From: Betaproteobacteria bacterium | Lineage (GTDB): Bacteria; Pseudomonadota; Gammaproteobacteria; Burkholderiales; Rhodocyclaceae | Assembly (NCBI GenBank): GCA_012026885.1 | Contig: VEPL01000011.1 | Span: 1 to 64,000 of the forward strand | Direction of reading: 5' to 3' | DNA: 64,000 nucleotides | Position numbers and translations under genes: made by a program | In this document: positions 1 through 12,368 of the stretch, one piece after another | How positions within the stretch are numbered: position 1 is the first letter of the stretch | How the letters are laid out: the number at the start of each line of letters is the position of its first letter | The notes under the pieces: model-generated | Seen by the model: only the letters and a program-made list of their open reading frames with translations | Told to the model about the DNA's origin: nothing | Databases searched by the model: none

Positions 1-945
1 GGCGAAATTGCGCCCGCCGACGCAGCCGCCGGTATTGACGTCGATCGTCGTGAGCGCCTCGGTCTGGTCGATGATCAGGTAGCCGCCCGACTTGAGGTCG
101 ACGCGCCGCGCCAGCGCCTTCTCGATTTCGTCCTCGACCCCGTGCAGATCGAAGAGTGGGCGCTCGCCCGTATAGTGCTCGAGCAGCGGCTGGACAGCCG
201 GCGTGTATTGGGCGGCGAAGGCGCTGAGGCGCGAAAAATTCTCGCGCGAGTCGATGACGATGCGTGCCGTCTCGGGATTGACGAAGTCGCGCAGCACGCG
301 CTGGCCGAGCGACAGTTCCTGGTAGAGGACGCTCGGCGGCCCCGAGACGCGGGCCTTTCCACCGATGTCCGTCCAAGTCGCCTTCAAGTAGGCGATGTCG
401 GTGGCGAACTCGGCGTCGGTCGCGCTCTCGGCGATGGTGCGAACGATGAAGCCGCCCTGCTCATCCTCGGGCACTAGGCGCGTGATGCGCTCGCGCAGCG
501 CCTCGCGCTCGGCTTCGGCCTCGATGCGCTGGGAGATGCCGATGTGCTTCTCCTGCGGGAGGTAAACCAGCATGCGGCCGGCGATCGAGATCTGCGTCGA
601 CAGCCGCGCCCCCTTGGTGCCCATCGGGTCCTTGACCACCTGCACGACGAGGCTCTGCCCTTCGGACAGGATCTTCTCGATCGGCCGGTCGGGGGCGCGA
701 TCGGCCGCCGGATCGCGCGGCTGCCAGATGTCGGCAACGTGCAGGAAGGCGGTGCGCTCGAGCCCGACGTCGATGAAGGCGGACTGCATGCCAGGCAGGA
801 TGCGGACGACTCGGCCCAGGTAAACGTTGCCGACCAGCCCGCGGCTGGCGGTGCGCTCGATGTGCAGTTCCTGGACGACGCCCTGGAGCATGACGGCGAC
901 GCGCGTTTCCTGCGGGGTGAAGTTGATCAGGATTTCTTCGGACAT
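1..945 (-). CDS. rng: Ribonuclease G (Rne/Rng family), partial: C-terminal part lies beyond the left edge
   Basis: Reverse-strand translation begins MSEEILINFTPQETRVAVMLQGVVQELHIERTASRGLVGNVYLGRVVRVLPGMQSAFIDVGLERTAFLHV, the typical RNase G S1-domain start; continues to ...TIDVNTGGCVGGRNFA at position 1. Confidence 0.9.
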   Translation of the reverse strand, partial: MSEEILINFTPQETRVAVMLQGVVQELHIERTASRGLVGNVYLGRVVRILPGMQSAFIDVGLERTAFLHVADIWQPRDPAADRAPDRPIEKILSEGQSLVVQVVKDPMGTKGARLSTQISIAGRMLVYLPQEKHIGISQRIEAEAEREALRERITRLVPEDEQGGFIVRTIAESATDAEFATDIAYLKATWTDIGGKARVSGPPSVLYQELSLGQRVLRDFVNPETARIVIDSRENFSRLSAFAAQYTPAVQPLLEHYTGERPLFDLHGVEDEIEKALARRVDLKSGGYLIIDQTEALTTIDVNTGGCVGGRNFA

Positions 946-982
946 GGGAGGGGCTAAAATGCGCGGTTTCGCCGATTCTACT

Positions 983-2227
983 ATGCGCCGCCCTCCCGAA
1001 CTCCTCGCCCCTGCCGGCTCGCTGGCCATGATGCGCACGGCCTTCGCCTTCGGCGCCGACGCGATCTACGCCGGCCAGCCGCGCTACAGCCTGCGCGTGC
1101 GCAACAACGAGTTCGGCGACCTCGACAAGCTGGGCAAGGCCATCGCCGAGGCCCGCGCGCTGGGCAAGCAGTTCTTCGTGGTGAGCAACATCTATCCGCA
1201 CAACGCGAAAGTGGGCACTTACCTCGACGACATGGCACCGGTCGTCGCGCTCAAGCCCGACGCACTGATCATGTCCGACCCCGGGTTGATCGACATGGTG
1301 CGCGAGACCTGGCCGGAGCAGGTCATCCACCTCTCGGTACAAGCCAACACGGTCAATTGGGCGACCGTCCGTTTCTGGCAGAAAATCGGCGTCGACCGCG
1401 TCATCCTCTCGCGCGAGCTGTCGCTCGACGAAGTCGCCGAGATCCGCGAGCGCTGCCCCGAAATCGAGCTCGAGGTCTTCGTGCACGGCGCGCTGTGCAT
1501 CGCCTATTCCGGCCGCTGCCTGCTTTCCGGCTACTTCAACCACCGCGATCCCAACCAGGGCACCTGCACCAATTCCTGCCGCTGGGACTACAAGGTGCAC
1601 ACGCCGGGCGAACAGGAAATCCTGCTCGAGGAGAAGGAGCGGCCCGGCGAGTTGATGCCGGTCGAAGAAGACGAGCACGGTACCTACATCCTCAACTCGA
1701 AGGACCTGCGTGCCATCGAGCACGTGCATCGGCTGGTCGCCATCGGCATCGATTCGCTGAAGATCGAGGGGCGCACCAAGAGCCCCTACTACGCGGCGCG
1801 CACCTGCCAGGCCTACCGCCAGGCCATCGACGACGCGGTGGCCGGCCGCCCCTTCGACGCCGCCCTGCTCGCCGATCTGGAGAACCTGGCCAACCGCGGC
1901 TATACCGACGGCTTCTACCAGCGTCACCACGACGCCGAGTACCAGAACTACCTCAAGGGCCATTCCGAATCCGGGCGCAGCCAGTACGTCGGCGATGCGG
2001 TGCGCTACGACCCGGCGCGCGGGCTGATGGAGATCGAGGTCAAGAACCGCTTCGCCCTGGGCGACCGCATCGAGTGCGTGCTGCCGGGCGGCAACCGGAC
2101 CCAGGCCGTCGGCCGCATGGAAAACGCCGCCGGCGAAACGACCGGCGTCGCCCCCGGTGACGGCCACCGCGTCTGGATCGACCTGCCGCCTGAAGCCACA
2201 GGCGCCTACGTCGCGAGGTTTCTGTGA
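983..2227 (+). CDS. trhP: Peptidase U32 family protein (YegQ/TrhP-like, tRNA hydroxylation family)
   Basis: MRRPPELLAPAGSLAMMRTAFAFGADAIYAGQPRYSLRVRNNEF...FVHGALCIAYSGRCLLSGYFNHRDPNQGTCTNSCRW; U32 family motifs. Alternative in-frame ATG at 959. Confidence 0.85.
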   Translation: MRRPPELLAPAGSLAMMRTAFAFGADAIYAGQPRYSLRVRNNEFGDLDKLGKAIAEARALGKQFFVVSNIYPHNAKVGTYLDDMAPVVALKPDALIMSDPGLIDMVRETWPEQVIHLSVQANTVNWATVRFWQKIGVDRVILSRELSLDEVAEIRERCPEIELEVFVHGALCIAYSGRCLLSGYFNHRDPNQGTCTNSCRWDYKVHTPGEQEILLEEKERPGELMPVEEDEHGTYILNSKDLRAIEHVHRLVAIGIDSLKIEGRTKSPYYAARTCQAYRQAIDDAVAGRPFDAALLADLENLANRGYTDGFYQRHHDAEYQNYLKGHSESGRSQYVGDAVRYDPARGLMEIEVKNRFALGDRIECVLPGGNRTQAVGRMENAAGETTGVAPGDGHRVWIDLPPEATGAYVARFL

Positions 2228-3248
2228 GCGGCCAGCGGATGCCGCTGGTCGACGCGCTCAAGGCCGTCGCCTCGCAGCTGATCGTGCTCCACCACCTGTC
2301 GGCCTACGGGCCGCTCGCCGCGGCCGCGCGCGAGGCACTGCCGGGCACGATGGGCTGGCTTTACGACTACGCCCGCATCGCCGTGCAGGTCTTCCTCGCC
2401 GTCGCCGGCTTCCTCGCCGCGCGTGGGCTGGCCGCGGACGGCCGCGCCGCCTTCGGCAACCCGCTGCCGCTGATCTGGCGCCGCTACCTGCGCCTCGCCC
2501 TGCCCTATTTCGCCGCACTGGCACTGGCCATCGCCGGCGCCGCGCTGGCCGAAGTCTGGCTCGACGACGAGGCGATCCCGGCGCCGCCGCACCTCGTGCA
2601 ACTGGTCGCCCACGCCCTGCTGCTGCATTCGCTGCTCGATGTCGATGCGCTCTCGGCCGGCATCTGGTACATCGCCATCGACTTCCAGCTCTTCGCGCTG
2701 GCGACGCTGCTGCTGTGGGCCGGGCGCGGTGCAGGTGCGGCGCTACTCCTCGCCGCGGGCACCGCCTCGCTGTTCTGGTGGAACCGCGACGCCGACCTCG
2801 ACAACTGGGCGATCTACTTCGTCGGCTCCTACGCGCTCGGCGCCGCCGCCTGGTGGGCCGGCGACAACCGCCGGCCAGCGGGCTGGATCACGCTGATCGC
2901 CGCCGTCGGCCTCGCCGCGCTCGCCTTCGACTTCCGCACCCGCATCGCGGTCGCGCTCTCCGTCGCCCTCCTGCTCGCGCTCAGCCGGCGCAGCGGCCTG
3001 CTCGAGCGCTGGCCGAACTGGCGCCCTTTCGCCTTCCTCGGGCGCATTTCCTACGCCCTATTCCTCATCCACTTCCCGCTCGTGCTGCTCGCCAATGCCG
3101 TGTTCGTGCATTTCGGCTGGCTCACGCCGGCGGCCGCGGTTTTCGGTATCGTGGCGACGTGGGCCGCGAGCATCGCGGTCGCGGCCGCCTTCGACCGCTT
3201 CGTCGAGGAGCCTGCGGGGCAACTGTTCGCCCCGCGCAAGGCAAACGC

Positions 3249-3252
<4 letters not shown>
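2224..3252 (+). CDS. Acyltransferase 3 family membrane protein (OafA/YrhL-like)
   Basis: Multi-TM protein beginning [26 protein letters not shown] with C-terminal [19 protein letters not shown] typical of acyltransferase 3. Confidence 0.8.
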
Positions 3253-5207
<1,955 letters not shown>

Positions 5208-5230
5208 GTCGGTATCCGCAAGGTCGGCGC

Positions 5231-6922
5231 TCAGGACGCCTGGAAGCTGAGCCGGCCGTGCAGGATGACACGCCCCTTGCCATTGTTCTTGGCGGCGTAC
5301 ATCGCGCGGTCGGCGGAGTTGATGAGGTCCGACGGGCGCTGGTCGTCGCTCGGGTAGAGGCTGACGCCGACGCTCGCGGAGATGGTTGCCTCGAACGGCC
5401 CGAGCGGGCCGGAGAGGGTATAGGCCGCCGACAGCGACTCGACGATCTTGGCCGCGGTCTTTTCGGCGGCGGCGGCATCGCGGACATCGGTCAGGATGAC
5501 GACGAACTCGTCGCCGCCGAAGCGCGCCGCGGTGTCCATCGCCCGCGTCGCGGCGAGCAGGCGCTGGGCGACGACCTGCAGCAGCTCGTCGCCGGCCCCA
5601 TGGCCGTGCACGTCGTTGACCGCCTTGAAGCCGTCGAGGTCGATGAAGAGCAGCGCGAAGTGCTGGCCGAGGCGCGCCGAGGCGGCGATCTCGCGCTCCA
5701 GGCGGTCCTGCAGCAACATGCGGTTGGGCAAGCCGGTCAGCGGGTCGTAGTGGGCAAGATAGTCGAGCTCGGCTTCGAGCGCCTTGCGGTCGGTGATGTC
5801 GTAGAAGATCGCCGAGTAACGCGCCACCTCGCCGTTCTCATCGCGGATCGCGGTGATCGCGAGGAATTTCGGGTACAGGCTGCCGTCCTTGCGCTTGTCC
5901 CAGATGTCGCCGCGCCAGTAGCCGAAGCGCGCCAGGCTCTCCCACATCTGCCGGTAGAAGCCGGCATCGTGCCGGCCGGATTGCAGGATGCGCGGATTCT
6001 GGCCGATCGCTTCCTCGCGGGCGTAGCCGGTCAGCCGCGTGAAGGAATCGTTCACCGCGATGATGCTGCCCGTGCGGTCGGTGATGACCATCGCCTCCTT
6101 GGCATGGTCGAAGACCTGCGCGGTCAGGCGCAGCCGGTCGCCGCCCTCGCGCCAGCGGGTGATGTCGCTGCCCATCATGACGACGCTCACCGCCTGGCCG
6201 CGGGCGTCGCAGATCACCGTCAGATGCCAGCGATAGAGGCGGCGACCGCCGTCGGTCTCGACGTGGTACTCGACCTCGCGCGGCAGCGCAGTCGGCGTCA
6301 CCGCCTGCCCGACCAGGTCCGCGATGGCCGGCCGGTCGGTGCCGGCGACCCATTCCTCGATCCAGTGGCTGCCGAGCAGGCGACGGCGGTCGACGACCAG
6401 CTCGCCGAACAGCACCGCATTGGCGTAGGTCGCTCGGCCGGCGAGGTCGACGGCGATGGCCGCGAGCGGCACCTGGTCGAGGAAGGCGAAGATCTGCTGG
6501 GCCGAGCGCTGGAGCACGATCTCCCCGGCCTCGCTGTCGGCATCTTCGCTGATCGTCCCGATGAGGCCGTTAAACACTCCCGAAGGCAGGGTGCGCGCGG
6601 CGCCTTCGTGGGTGACGCGGCGGAGCGCGCCGTCGGCCAGTCGCAAGTGGTAGGCGATGCGGAAGCCACAGCGATTCTGCGCCGCCTCGCGCAGCGCCGC
6701 AGCGACAGCCGGGCGGTCTTCGCCGGCGATGCAGTCTAGCCAGCCATCGTGCAATGCGGCATCCGGGAGCTGCCCGGTCATGAGCTCCCAGTTAGCGCTG
6801 ACCAGCTCGCAGCCGCCCAGCGCATCGGCGCACCAGAAAAGGATGCGCTCGGGATGCCGCGCCATCCGGAAATGGTCGCTCCCCGCCGCCAGAACGTCAT
6901 GCGCCAAGCCGTCCATCGTCAC
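5231..6922 (-). CDS. PAS-domain diguanylate cyclase (GGDEF)
   Basis: PAS repeats (e.g. [42 protein letters not shown]) followed by [16 protein letters not shown] and [13 protein letters not shown]. Confidence 0.9.
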   Translation of the reverse strand: MTMDGLAHDVLAAGSDHFRMARHPERILFWCADALGGCELVSANWELMTGQLPDAALHDGWLDCIAGEDRPAVAAALREAAQNRCGFRIAYHLRLADGALRRVTHEGAARTLPSGVFNGLIGTISEDADSEAGEIVLQRSAQQIFAFLDQVPLAAIAVDLAGRATYANAVLFGELVVDRRRLLGSHWIEEWVAGTDRPAIADLVGQAVTPTALPREVEYHVETDGGRRLYRWHLTVICDARGQAVSVVMMGSDITRWREGGDRLRLTAQVFDHAKEAMVITDRTGSIIAVNDSFTRLTGYAREEAIGQNPRILQSGRHDAGFYRQMWESLARFGYWRGDIWDKRKDGSLYPKFLAITAIRDENGEVARYSAIFYDITDRKALEAELDYLAHYDPLTGLPNRMLLQDRLEREIAASARLGQHFALLFIDLDGFKAVNDVHGHGAGDELLQVVAQRLLAATRAMDTAARFGGDEFVVILTDVRDAAAAEKTAAKIVESLSAAYTLSGPLGPFEATISASVGVSLYPSDDQRPSDLINSADRAMYAAKNNGKGRVILHGRLSFQAS

Positions 6923-6988
6923 CGCCGCCCCTCGCTTGCCCGGAGCAGAATCATAGCGCCGGCGCCGGTAAAGCGGCAGTCGCGCCCA

Positions 6989-7636
6989 TCATTCGGCGTC
7001 CGGCTGTGCCGCCGGTGCCGCCCGTTTGAAGGCATGCAGTTGCTCGCAGGCATCGACGATGCGCCGCACGGTCGGCATGTCGTCGAGCGGGCAGTCGAAG
7101 CGGCGGGCGTTGAATACCTGCGGCACCAGGCAGCAATCGGCCAGGCCGGGCGACTCGCCGTGGCAGAACGTGCCCGTGCGCGGGTCGCCGGCCAGCATCG
7201 TCTCGACGGCACGCAGCCCCTCGCCCACCCAGTGCCGGTACCAGATGTCCTTCTGTTCCTGCGTGATGCCGAATTCGCGGGTCAGGTAGCTGAGGACGCG
7301 CAGGTTGTTGACCGGGTGGATTTCGCAGGCGATGGTCTGGGCGATGGCGCGGACGCGGGCGCGGCTCTCGGCCGAGGCTGGCAGGAGGGCAGGCGTCGGG
7401 TGGATCTCGTTGAGGTATTCGATGATGGCCAGCGACTGCGTGAATACGCCCTCGCCGGTATCGAGTGCCGGCACCGTGCCGAGCGGGCTGCGCGCGCGGT
7501 ACTCCGGGCTGTTCTGCTGGCCGCCATCCCTGACGAGATGGACCGGCACGGAGTCCCACGCCAGTCCCTTCAGGTTGAGCGCGATGCGCACGCGATAGGC
7601 GGCAGAGCTGCGGAAATAGGTGTAGAGCTTGAGCAT
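6989..7636 (-). CDS. maiA: Maleylacetoacetate isomerase / zeta-class GST-like isomerase
   Basis: MLKLYTYFRSSAAYRVRIALNLKGLAWDSVPVHLVRDGGQQNSPEYRARSPLGTVPALD; SSAAYRVRIALNLK is the zeta-GST signature. Confidence 0.85.
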   Translation of the reverse strand: MLKLYTYFRSSAAYRVRIALNLKGLAWDSVPVHLVRDGGQQNSPEYRARSPLGTVPALDTGEGVFTQSLAIIEYLNEIHPTPALLPASAESRARVRAIAQTIACEIHPVNNLRVLSYLTREFGITQEQKDIWYRHWVGEGLRAVETMLAGDPRTGTFCHGESPGLADCCLVPQVFNARRFDCPLDDMPTVRRIVDACEQLHAFKRAAPAAQPDAE

Positions 7637-7649
7637 GGCGACTCCGGGA

Positions 7650-8849
7650 TCAGCGGCCGTTACGCGGGACCAGCAGCATATAGCACAACGGTACCAGCAC
7701 CGTGCAGGCCGCGACTGTCGCCGCCATGACAGTCGCGCCGGCCGCGACGCCATGCCCCACCGCCATGCCGACCACCGCGGCGATCGCCATCTGCGAGAAG
7801 CCCATCAGCGCCGAGGCGGCGCCGGCCATCTGCGGATAGGGCGCCAGCGCGCGGGCGCCGGCCATCGGCATGACCAGGCCGACCGAAGCCGCGACGAGGA
7901 ACATCGGAGCGAGCACTGCCGCCAGTGTATGCAAGCCGGCCAGTTCGAGCGCCAGCATCGCGCTGCCCGCCAGCGCGCCCAGCCAGCCCCCGGCGACCAT
8001 CAGGCGGTCGCTGCCGAGGCGGCGGACGAGCTGGCTGGCGAGCTGCGTCCCGGCGATGTAGCCGGCGACGGCGGAGCTGAAGCAGAGGCCGAAGGCGGCC
8101 GGCGACAGCGCGAAGCGACCGATGAGCACGAACGACGAGCCGGAGATGAAGGCGAACAGGGCGCTGTAGGAGAAGCTGAGGCCGAGCAGGCAGCCGAGGT
8201 AGCGGCGGTCGCCGAGCAGCACGCGGAAGTTCGCGAGCACGGCGACCACCCGGGTCGCGCCCGGGTCCTTGTGCCGGTTGGTCTCGCCCAGCCAGAAGGC
8301 GGCGGCAACCGCCTGCAGGCCGGCATAAACGGCGAGGACGACAAAATTGGACTGCCAGCCGAAGGCGACGGTGAGCAGGCCGCCGAGGGCCGGGCCGACC
8401 AGCGGCGCCAGCGCCATCGCGCCGGAAACGTAGGCCAGCGCCCGTGCCGACTCGAGCGGCCCCCAGGCATCGCGGATGATGGCGCGCCCGAGCACCGGCC
8501 CGGCACAGGCACCGACCGCCTGCACGAAGCGGGCGACGATCAGCTGCTCGACCGTGGTCGCGAAGACGCAGGCGAGCGAGGCGAGGAAATAGATGGCCAG
8601 CCCGGCGAGCACCAGCGGGCGGCGGCCGAAGCGGTCGGACAGTGCGCCGTAGGCGAGCTGGGCGACGGCGAAGCCGGCGAGATAGACGGAAAGCGTCAAC
8701 TGCACGCGCGCCGCGTCGGTCGCGAAGACCTCGGCGAGCGCCGGCAGCGACGGCAGGTAGAGGTCGGTGGACAGCGGGCCGAGGGCGACCAGCGTGGTCA
8801 CCATCACCCCGAGCCCGAGGGACGGGGAGGTCAGGCGACCGGACGCCAC
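7650..8849 (-). CDS. MFS transporter, Bcr/CflA-like
   Basis: 12-TM protein; ALGPLSTDLYLPSLPALAEVF and GALSDRFGRRPLVLAGLAIYFLASLACVFA. Confidence 0.82.
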   Translation of the reverse strand: MASGRLTSPSLGLGVMVTTLVALGPLSTDLYLPSLPALAEVFATDAARVQLTLSVYLAGFAVAQLAYGALSDRFGRRPLVLAGLAIYFLASLACVFATTVEQLIVARFVQAVGACAGPVLGRAIIRDAWGPLESARALAYVSGAMALAPLVGPALGGLLTVAFGWQSNFVVLAVYAGLQAVAAAFWLGETNRHKDPGATRVVAVLANFRVLLGDRRYLGCLLGLSFSYSALFAFISGSSFVLIGRFALSPAAFGLCFSSAVAGYIAGTQLASQLVRRLGSDRLMVAGGWLGALAGSAMLALELAGLHTLAAVLAPMFLVAASVGLVMPMAGARALAPYPQMAGAASALMGFSQMAIAAVVGMAVGHGVAAGATVMAATVAACTVLVPLCYMLLVPRNGR

Positions 8850-8853
8850 CGCG

Positions 8854-9870
8854 TCAGCCCGGGTACTTCTCGACGCGCTGCTCGATGGCGCCGAACAGGC
8901 TGGCGCCGTCTTGCGCGAACATCTCGATGCACACCGTATCGCCGAACTTGAGGAACGGCGTCTGCGGCTTGCCCGACTCGATGGTCTCGTACATGCGCAC
9001 TTCGGCCAGACAGCAATAGCCGACGCCGCCGTTGGCGATGCTCGAGCCGTGCAGGCCGCCCTGCTTGTTCGAGACGGTCCCCGAACCGATGATCGAGCCG
9101 GCCCCGACTTCGCGCGTCTTCGCCACGTGCGCGACCAGCTGCGGGAAGTTGAAGACCATGTCGGTGCCGGCGTCCGGCTTGCCGAACAACGCGCCGTTCA
9201 GATGCACGGTGAGCGGCCGGTGCACCTTGCCGTCGCGCCAGTCGCCGCCAAGCTCGTCCGGCGTGATCGCCACCGGGCTGAAGGCCGAGGCCGGCTTCGA
9301 CTGGAAGAAGCCGAAACCCTTGGCCAGCTCGGCGGGGATCAGGTTCCTGAGCGACACGTCGTTGACCAGCATGAGCAGGCGGATCGCCTTGCCGGCCTCG
9401 GCCGGCGTCGCGCCCATCTTGACGTCGCCGGTGATCGCGGCGACCTCGGCCTCGAGGTCGATGCCCCAGGCTTCGTCGAGCGCCCACACCGGGTCGCGGG
9501 GGCCGACGAAAGCATCGGAACCGCCCTGGTACATCAGCGGGTCGCTCCAGAATTCCGGCGGCAGCTCGGCGCCGCGGGCGCGGCGGACCAGCTCGACGTG
9601 GTTGACGTAGGCCGAGCCGTCGGCCCACTGGTAGGCGCGCGGCAGCGGCGAATGGCAGGCGGCCGCATCGAAGGGCTCGGGGTCGGCGAAGGCGCCGCTG
9701 TTGAGCGCCTCATAGACCTGGCGCAATTGCGGCTCGAGCGCGTCCCAGTCATCCAGCGCCGCCTGCAGGGTGCGGGCGATGGCCGGCACCGGGCGGCAGT
9801 GCGTCAGGGCGCGGTTGACGACGACCAGCGTGCCGTCGCGGCCGCCGCGCTTGAGGGTGGCGAGTTTCAT
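8854..9870 (-). CDS. Fumarylacetoacetate hydrolase family protein
   Basis: MKLATLKRGGRDGTLVVVNRALTHC...FVGPRDPVWALDEAWGIDLEAEVAAITGDV...GSGTVSNKQGGLHGSSIANGGVGYCCLAEVRMYETI. Confidence 0.85.
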   Translation of the reverse strand: MKLATLKRGGRDGTLVVVNRALTHCRPVPAIARTLQAALDDWDALEPQLRQVYEALNSGAFADPEPFDAAACHSPLPRAYQWADGSAYVNHVELVRRARGAELPPEFWSDPLMYQGGSDAFVGPRDPVWALDEAWGIDLEAEVAAITGDVKMGATPAEAGKAIRLLMLVNDVSLRNLIPAELAKGFGFFQSKPASAFSPVAITPDELGGDWRDGKVHRPLTVHLNGALFGKPDAGTDMVFNFPQLVAHVAKTREVGAGSIIGSGTVSNKQGGLHGSSIANGGVGYCCLAEVRMYETIESGKPQTPFLKFGDTVCIEMFAQDGASLFGAIEQRVEKYPG

Positions 9871-9874
9871 GGCC

Positions 9875-10411
9875 TCATTCCCCCGCGTAGCTGCCGTCGT
9901 GCATCCAGCGCGCGTGCTGCGGCGCCTTCTTCGTCTTCGCCCACTCGTTGAGCATCTCCCACTTCACTTCGTCGAGCATCTTCGCCATCTTCGGCGTCCC
10001 GGTATTGGCGGCCAGTTCGAGGCGATGACCCGACGGGTCGAAGAAATAGATCGACTTGAAGATGGTGTGGTCGGTCGGCCCGACAACAGCGATGCCGTCA
10101 GCCTCAAGCTTCGCCTTGACCGCCATCAGCGTGTCCACTGAATCGACCTCGAGCGCCAGGTGCTGGGTCCACGCCGGCGTATTTTCGTCGCGCCCCATCG
10201 GCGGCCTGGTCGGCAGCTCGAAGAAGGCGAGCACGTTGCCCTGCCCCGCATCGAGGAAGATGTGCATGTAGGGGTCGGGCTCCTTGGTCGACGGCACCTC
10301 GTTCTCGGCGATGGCGAGGATGAAGCGCATGTCGAGGTACTTCTGGTACCACTCGACGGTTTCCTTGGCGTCCTTGCAGCGGTAGGCGACGTGGTGGATT
10401 CTCTTGATCAT
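9875..10411 (-). CDS. VOC (glyoxalase/extradiol dioxygenase superfamily) protein
   Basis: MIKRIHHVAYRCKDAKETVEWYQKYLDMRF...TQHLALEVDS...FFDPSGHRLELAANTG; H-H-E metal triad plausible. Confidence 0.8.
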   Translation of the reverse strand: MIKRIHHVAYRCKDAKETVEWYQKYLDMRFILAIAENEVPSTKEPDPYMHIFLDAGQGNVLAFFELPTRPPMGRDENTPAWTQHLALEVDSVDTLMAVKAKLEADGIAVVGPTDHTIFKSIYFFDPSGHRLELAANTGTPKMAKMLDEVKWEMLNEWAKTKKAPQHARWMHDGSYAGE

Positions 10412-10421
10412 GGCAGCCTCC

Positions 10422-10646
10422 TCAGACGCCTTCGCGGGCGAGCTTCATTGCCTCGCGCAGGACGGACATGTCGCCGATGTGGTTGGCCAGCAGCAGCACC
10501 AGCTTGGCGTTCACCATGGCGCTCTGCTCGTCGGAGAGGTCGCGGTGGGTCTCGATCAGCGCCTCGTAGAAATCGTCGCCCGGCGTGTAGGCCCGGAAGT
10601 AGCGCTTGCCCGGCTCGGCGAAGTTGGGTTTCAGGTTCAGGGGCAT
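10422..10646 (-). CDS. Small protein, DUF2783-like
   Basis: 74 aa MPLNLKPNFAEPGKRYFRAYTPGDDFYEALIETHRDLSDEQSAMVNAKLVLLLANHIGDMSVLREAMKLAREGV, between VOC and monooxygenase genes. Confidence 0.65.
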   Translation of the reverse strand: MPLNLKPNFAEPGKRYFRAYTPGDDFYEALIETHRDLSDEQSAMVNAKLVLLLANHIGDMSVLREAMKLAREGV

Positions 10647-10663
10647 CGTGGCTCTCCTCGGTT

Positions 10664-12331
10664 TCAGGCGTTGCCGGTGGCACGGGCCAGCGCCGCGCGC
10701 ACGCGGCCGGCGTCGAAGGCGCGCCAGCGGCCGGCGACATGCTGGTCGGGGCGGATCAGGTAGGCCGTGCCGAACTTGGCGTCGTAGCGCTCGGCGAAGC
10801 GGCCGGCATAGTCTTCGAGGGCATGCAGCCCCTCGGGAGCGGCACCCGCTTTCGGCGAGACCAGGATGACCTCGACCGGCACCGGTTCCTCCGCGAGCCC
10901 TTTGAAAACGGCCACCTGCGCGGGGTCGACCGCAGCCGGGTCGGCGACGTACACCAGCGCGACGAAGCGGTTCCCGACATAGTCGAGCAACCAGCGATTG
11001 GCGACCTTCTCGCGCACCGGCGCGTCGTCCATCGGCGCACCTGGCAACATGTCGCCGGTAAACTCGGCCGTATCGGGGGTGTTCAACGACGACCCGGTCA
11101 GGAAGGACGGCACCGACAGGCGCCCCGAATTGACCAGCGCACGCGCGAAGGCGTGGTCGCGGGCGAGCGCCAGCACGGCATTGCGGAAGGTCAGCGAGGT
11201 CTTCGATTTCGGGGTGATGAAGTCGGTCGACCGCGTCGAGTTGAGGATGTTCTCGTCGGCCGCGAAGACGCGCTCCTCGGAATAGGTATCGAGCAGGCTG
11301 TCGGGCGCCTTGCCGTCGAGCACCAGCTTGAGCTTCCAGCACAGGTTGTCGGTGTCCTGGATGCCCGAGTTGGCGCCCCGTGCGCCGAAGGGCGAAACCT
11401 GGTGCGCGGCGTCGCCGACGAAGAGCACGCGGCCGTGGCGGAACTGCTGCATGCGCCGGCACTGGAAGGTGTAGACGCTGACCCACTCGAGCTCGAACTC
11501 GCGGTCGTCGCCGAGCATCGCCTTGATGCGCGGGATGACGTTCTCCGGCTTCTTCTCTTCCTCGGGATCGGCCTGCCAGCCGAGCTGGAAGTCGATGCGG
11601 TAGACGTTGTCGGCCTGGCGGTGGAGCAGCACCGACTGCCCGGGATGGAAGGGCGGGTCGAACCAGAACCAGCGCTCGGCCGGGAAATCCGCCTTCATCA
11701 CCACGTCGGCGATCAGGAAGCGGTCCATGAAGATCTTGCCCTCGATCTCCAGGTTCATCATGCGGCGGATACTGCTGCGCGCCCCGTCGGCGACGATCAG
11801 CCAGTCGGCCTCGATGGTGTAGGGGCCGTCCGGCGTCTCGACCATGATCTTGGCGAACTTGCCTTCGGCGTTCACCGAGACCACCTTGTTCATGAAGCGC
11901 AGGTCGACGTTGGGCAGCTCGCGCGCCCGGTTGATGCCGAACTCCTCGAGGTAGTACTGCTGCAGGTTGATCATGCCCGGACGCTTGTGGTCGGGCTGCG
12001 GCAGCAGGTTGAAGTTGTAGACCTCCTCGTCGCGGAAGAAGGTGCGCCCGACATTCCAGCTTACCCCCTTGCTGACGCAGGCATCGCCGATGCCGATGCG
12101 GTCGAGCACCTCGAGCGCGCGCTTGGCGTAGCAGACGCCGCGCGAGCCGATCGAGACGGTGTCGTCATCGTCGAGCAGGACGACGGGGACACCCGACTGC
12201 GCCAGCTCGATCGCCGCCGCCAGGCCGACCGGGCCGGCGCCGACGATGACCACCGGATGGCGGACGATGCCGCCCTTGAGCTCGGGTGGTGGCACGTATT
12301 CGTATTTCGGATAGCGGTAGGTGCTCAGCAT
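10664..12331 (-). CDS. FAD-dependent aromatic monooxygenase (3-(3-hydroxyphenyl)propionate hydroxylase-like)
   Basis: 555 aa; HPVVIVGAGPVGLAAAIELAQSGVPVVLLDDDDTVSIGSRG, DWLIVADGARSSIRRMM, LFVGDAAHQVSPFGARGANSGIQDTDNLCWKL. Confidence 0.87.
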   Translation of the reverse strand: MLSTYRYPKYEYVPPPELKGGIVRHPVVIVGAGPVGLAAAIELAQSGVPVVLLDDDDTVSIGSRGVCYAKRALEVLDRIGIGDACVSKGVSWNVGRTFFRDEEVYNFNLLPQPDHKRPGMINLQQYYLEEFGINRARELPNVDLRFMNKVVSVNAEGKFAKIMVETPDGPYTIEADWLIVADGARSSIRRMMNLEIEGKIFMDRFLIADVVMKADFPAERWFWFDPPFHPGQSVLLHRQADNVYRIDFQLGWQADPEEEKKPENVIPRIKAMLGDDREFELEWVSVYTFQCRRMQQFRHGRVLFVGDAAHQVSPFGARGANSGIQDTDNLCWKLKLVLDGKAPDSLLDTYSEERVFAADENILNSTRSTDFITPKSKTSLTFRNAVLALARDHAFARALVNSGRLSVPSFLTGSSLNTPDTAEFTGDMLPGAPMDDAPVREKVANRWLLDYVGNRFVALVYVADPAAVDPAQVAVFKGLAEEPVPVEVILVSPKAGAAPEGLHALEDYAGRFAERYDAKFGTAYLIRPDQHVAGRWRAFDAGRVRAALARATGNA

Positions 12332-12368
12332 CTCGTCTCCTTTCCTGCGTTGTTGTCGGTGGCGCGCA

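Noticed and set aside
461-2167. 568-aa minus-strand ORF antisense to the U32 peptidase gene
   Set aside because: No recognisable domain; composition typical of an antisense frame opposite a real gene.
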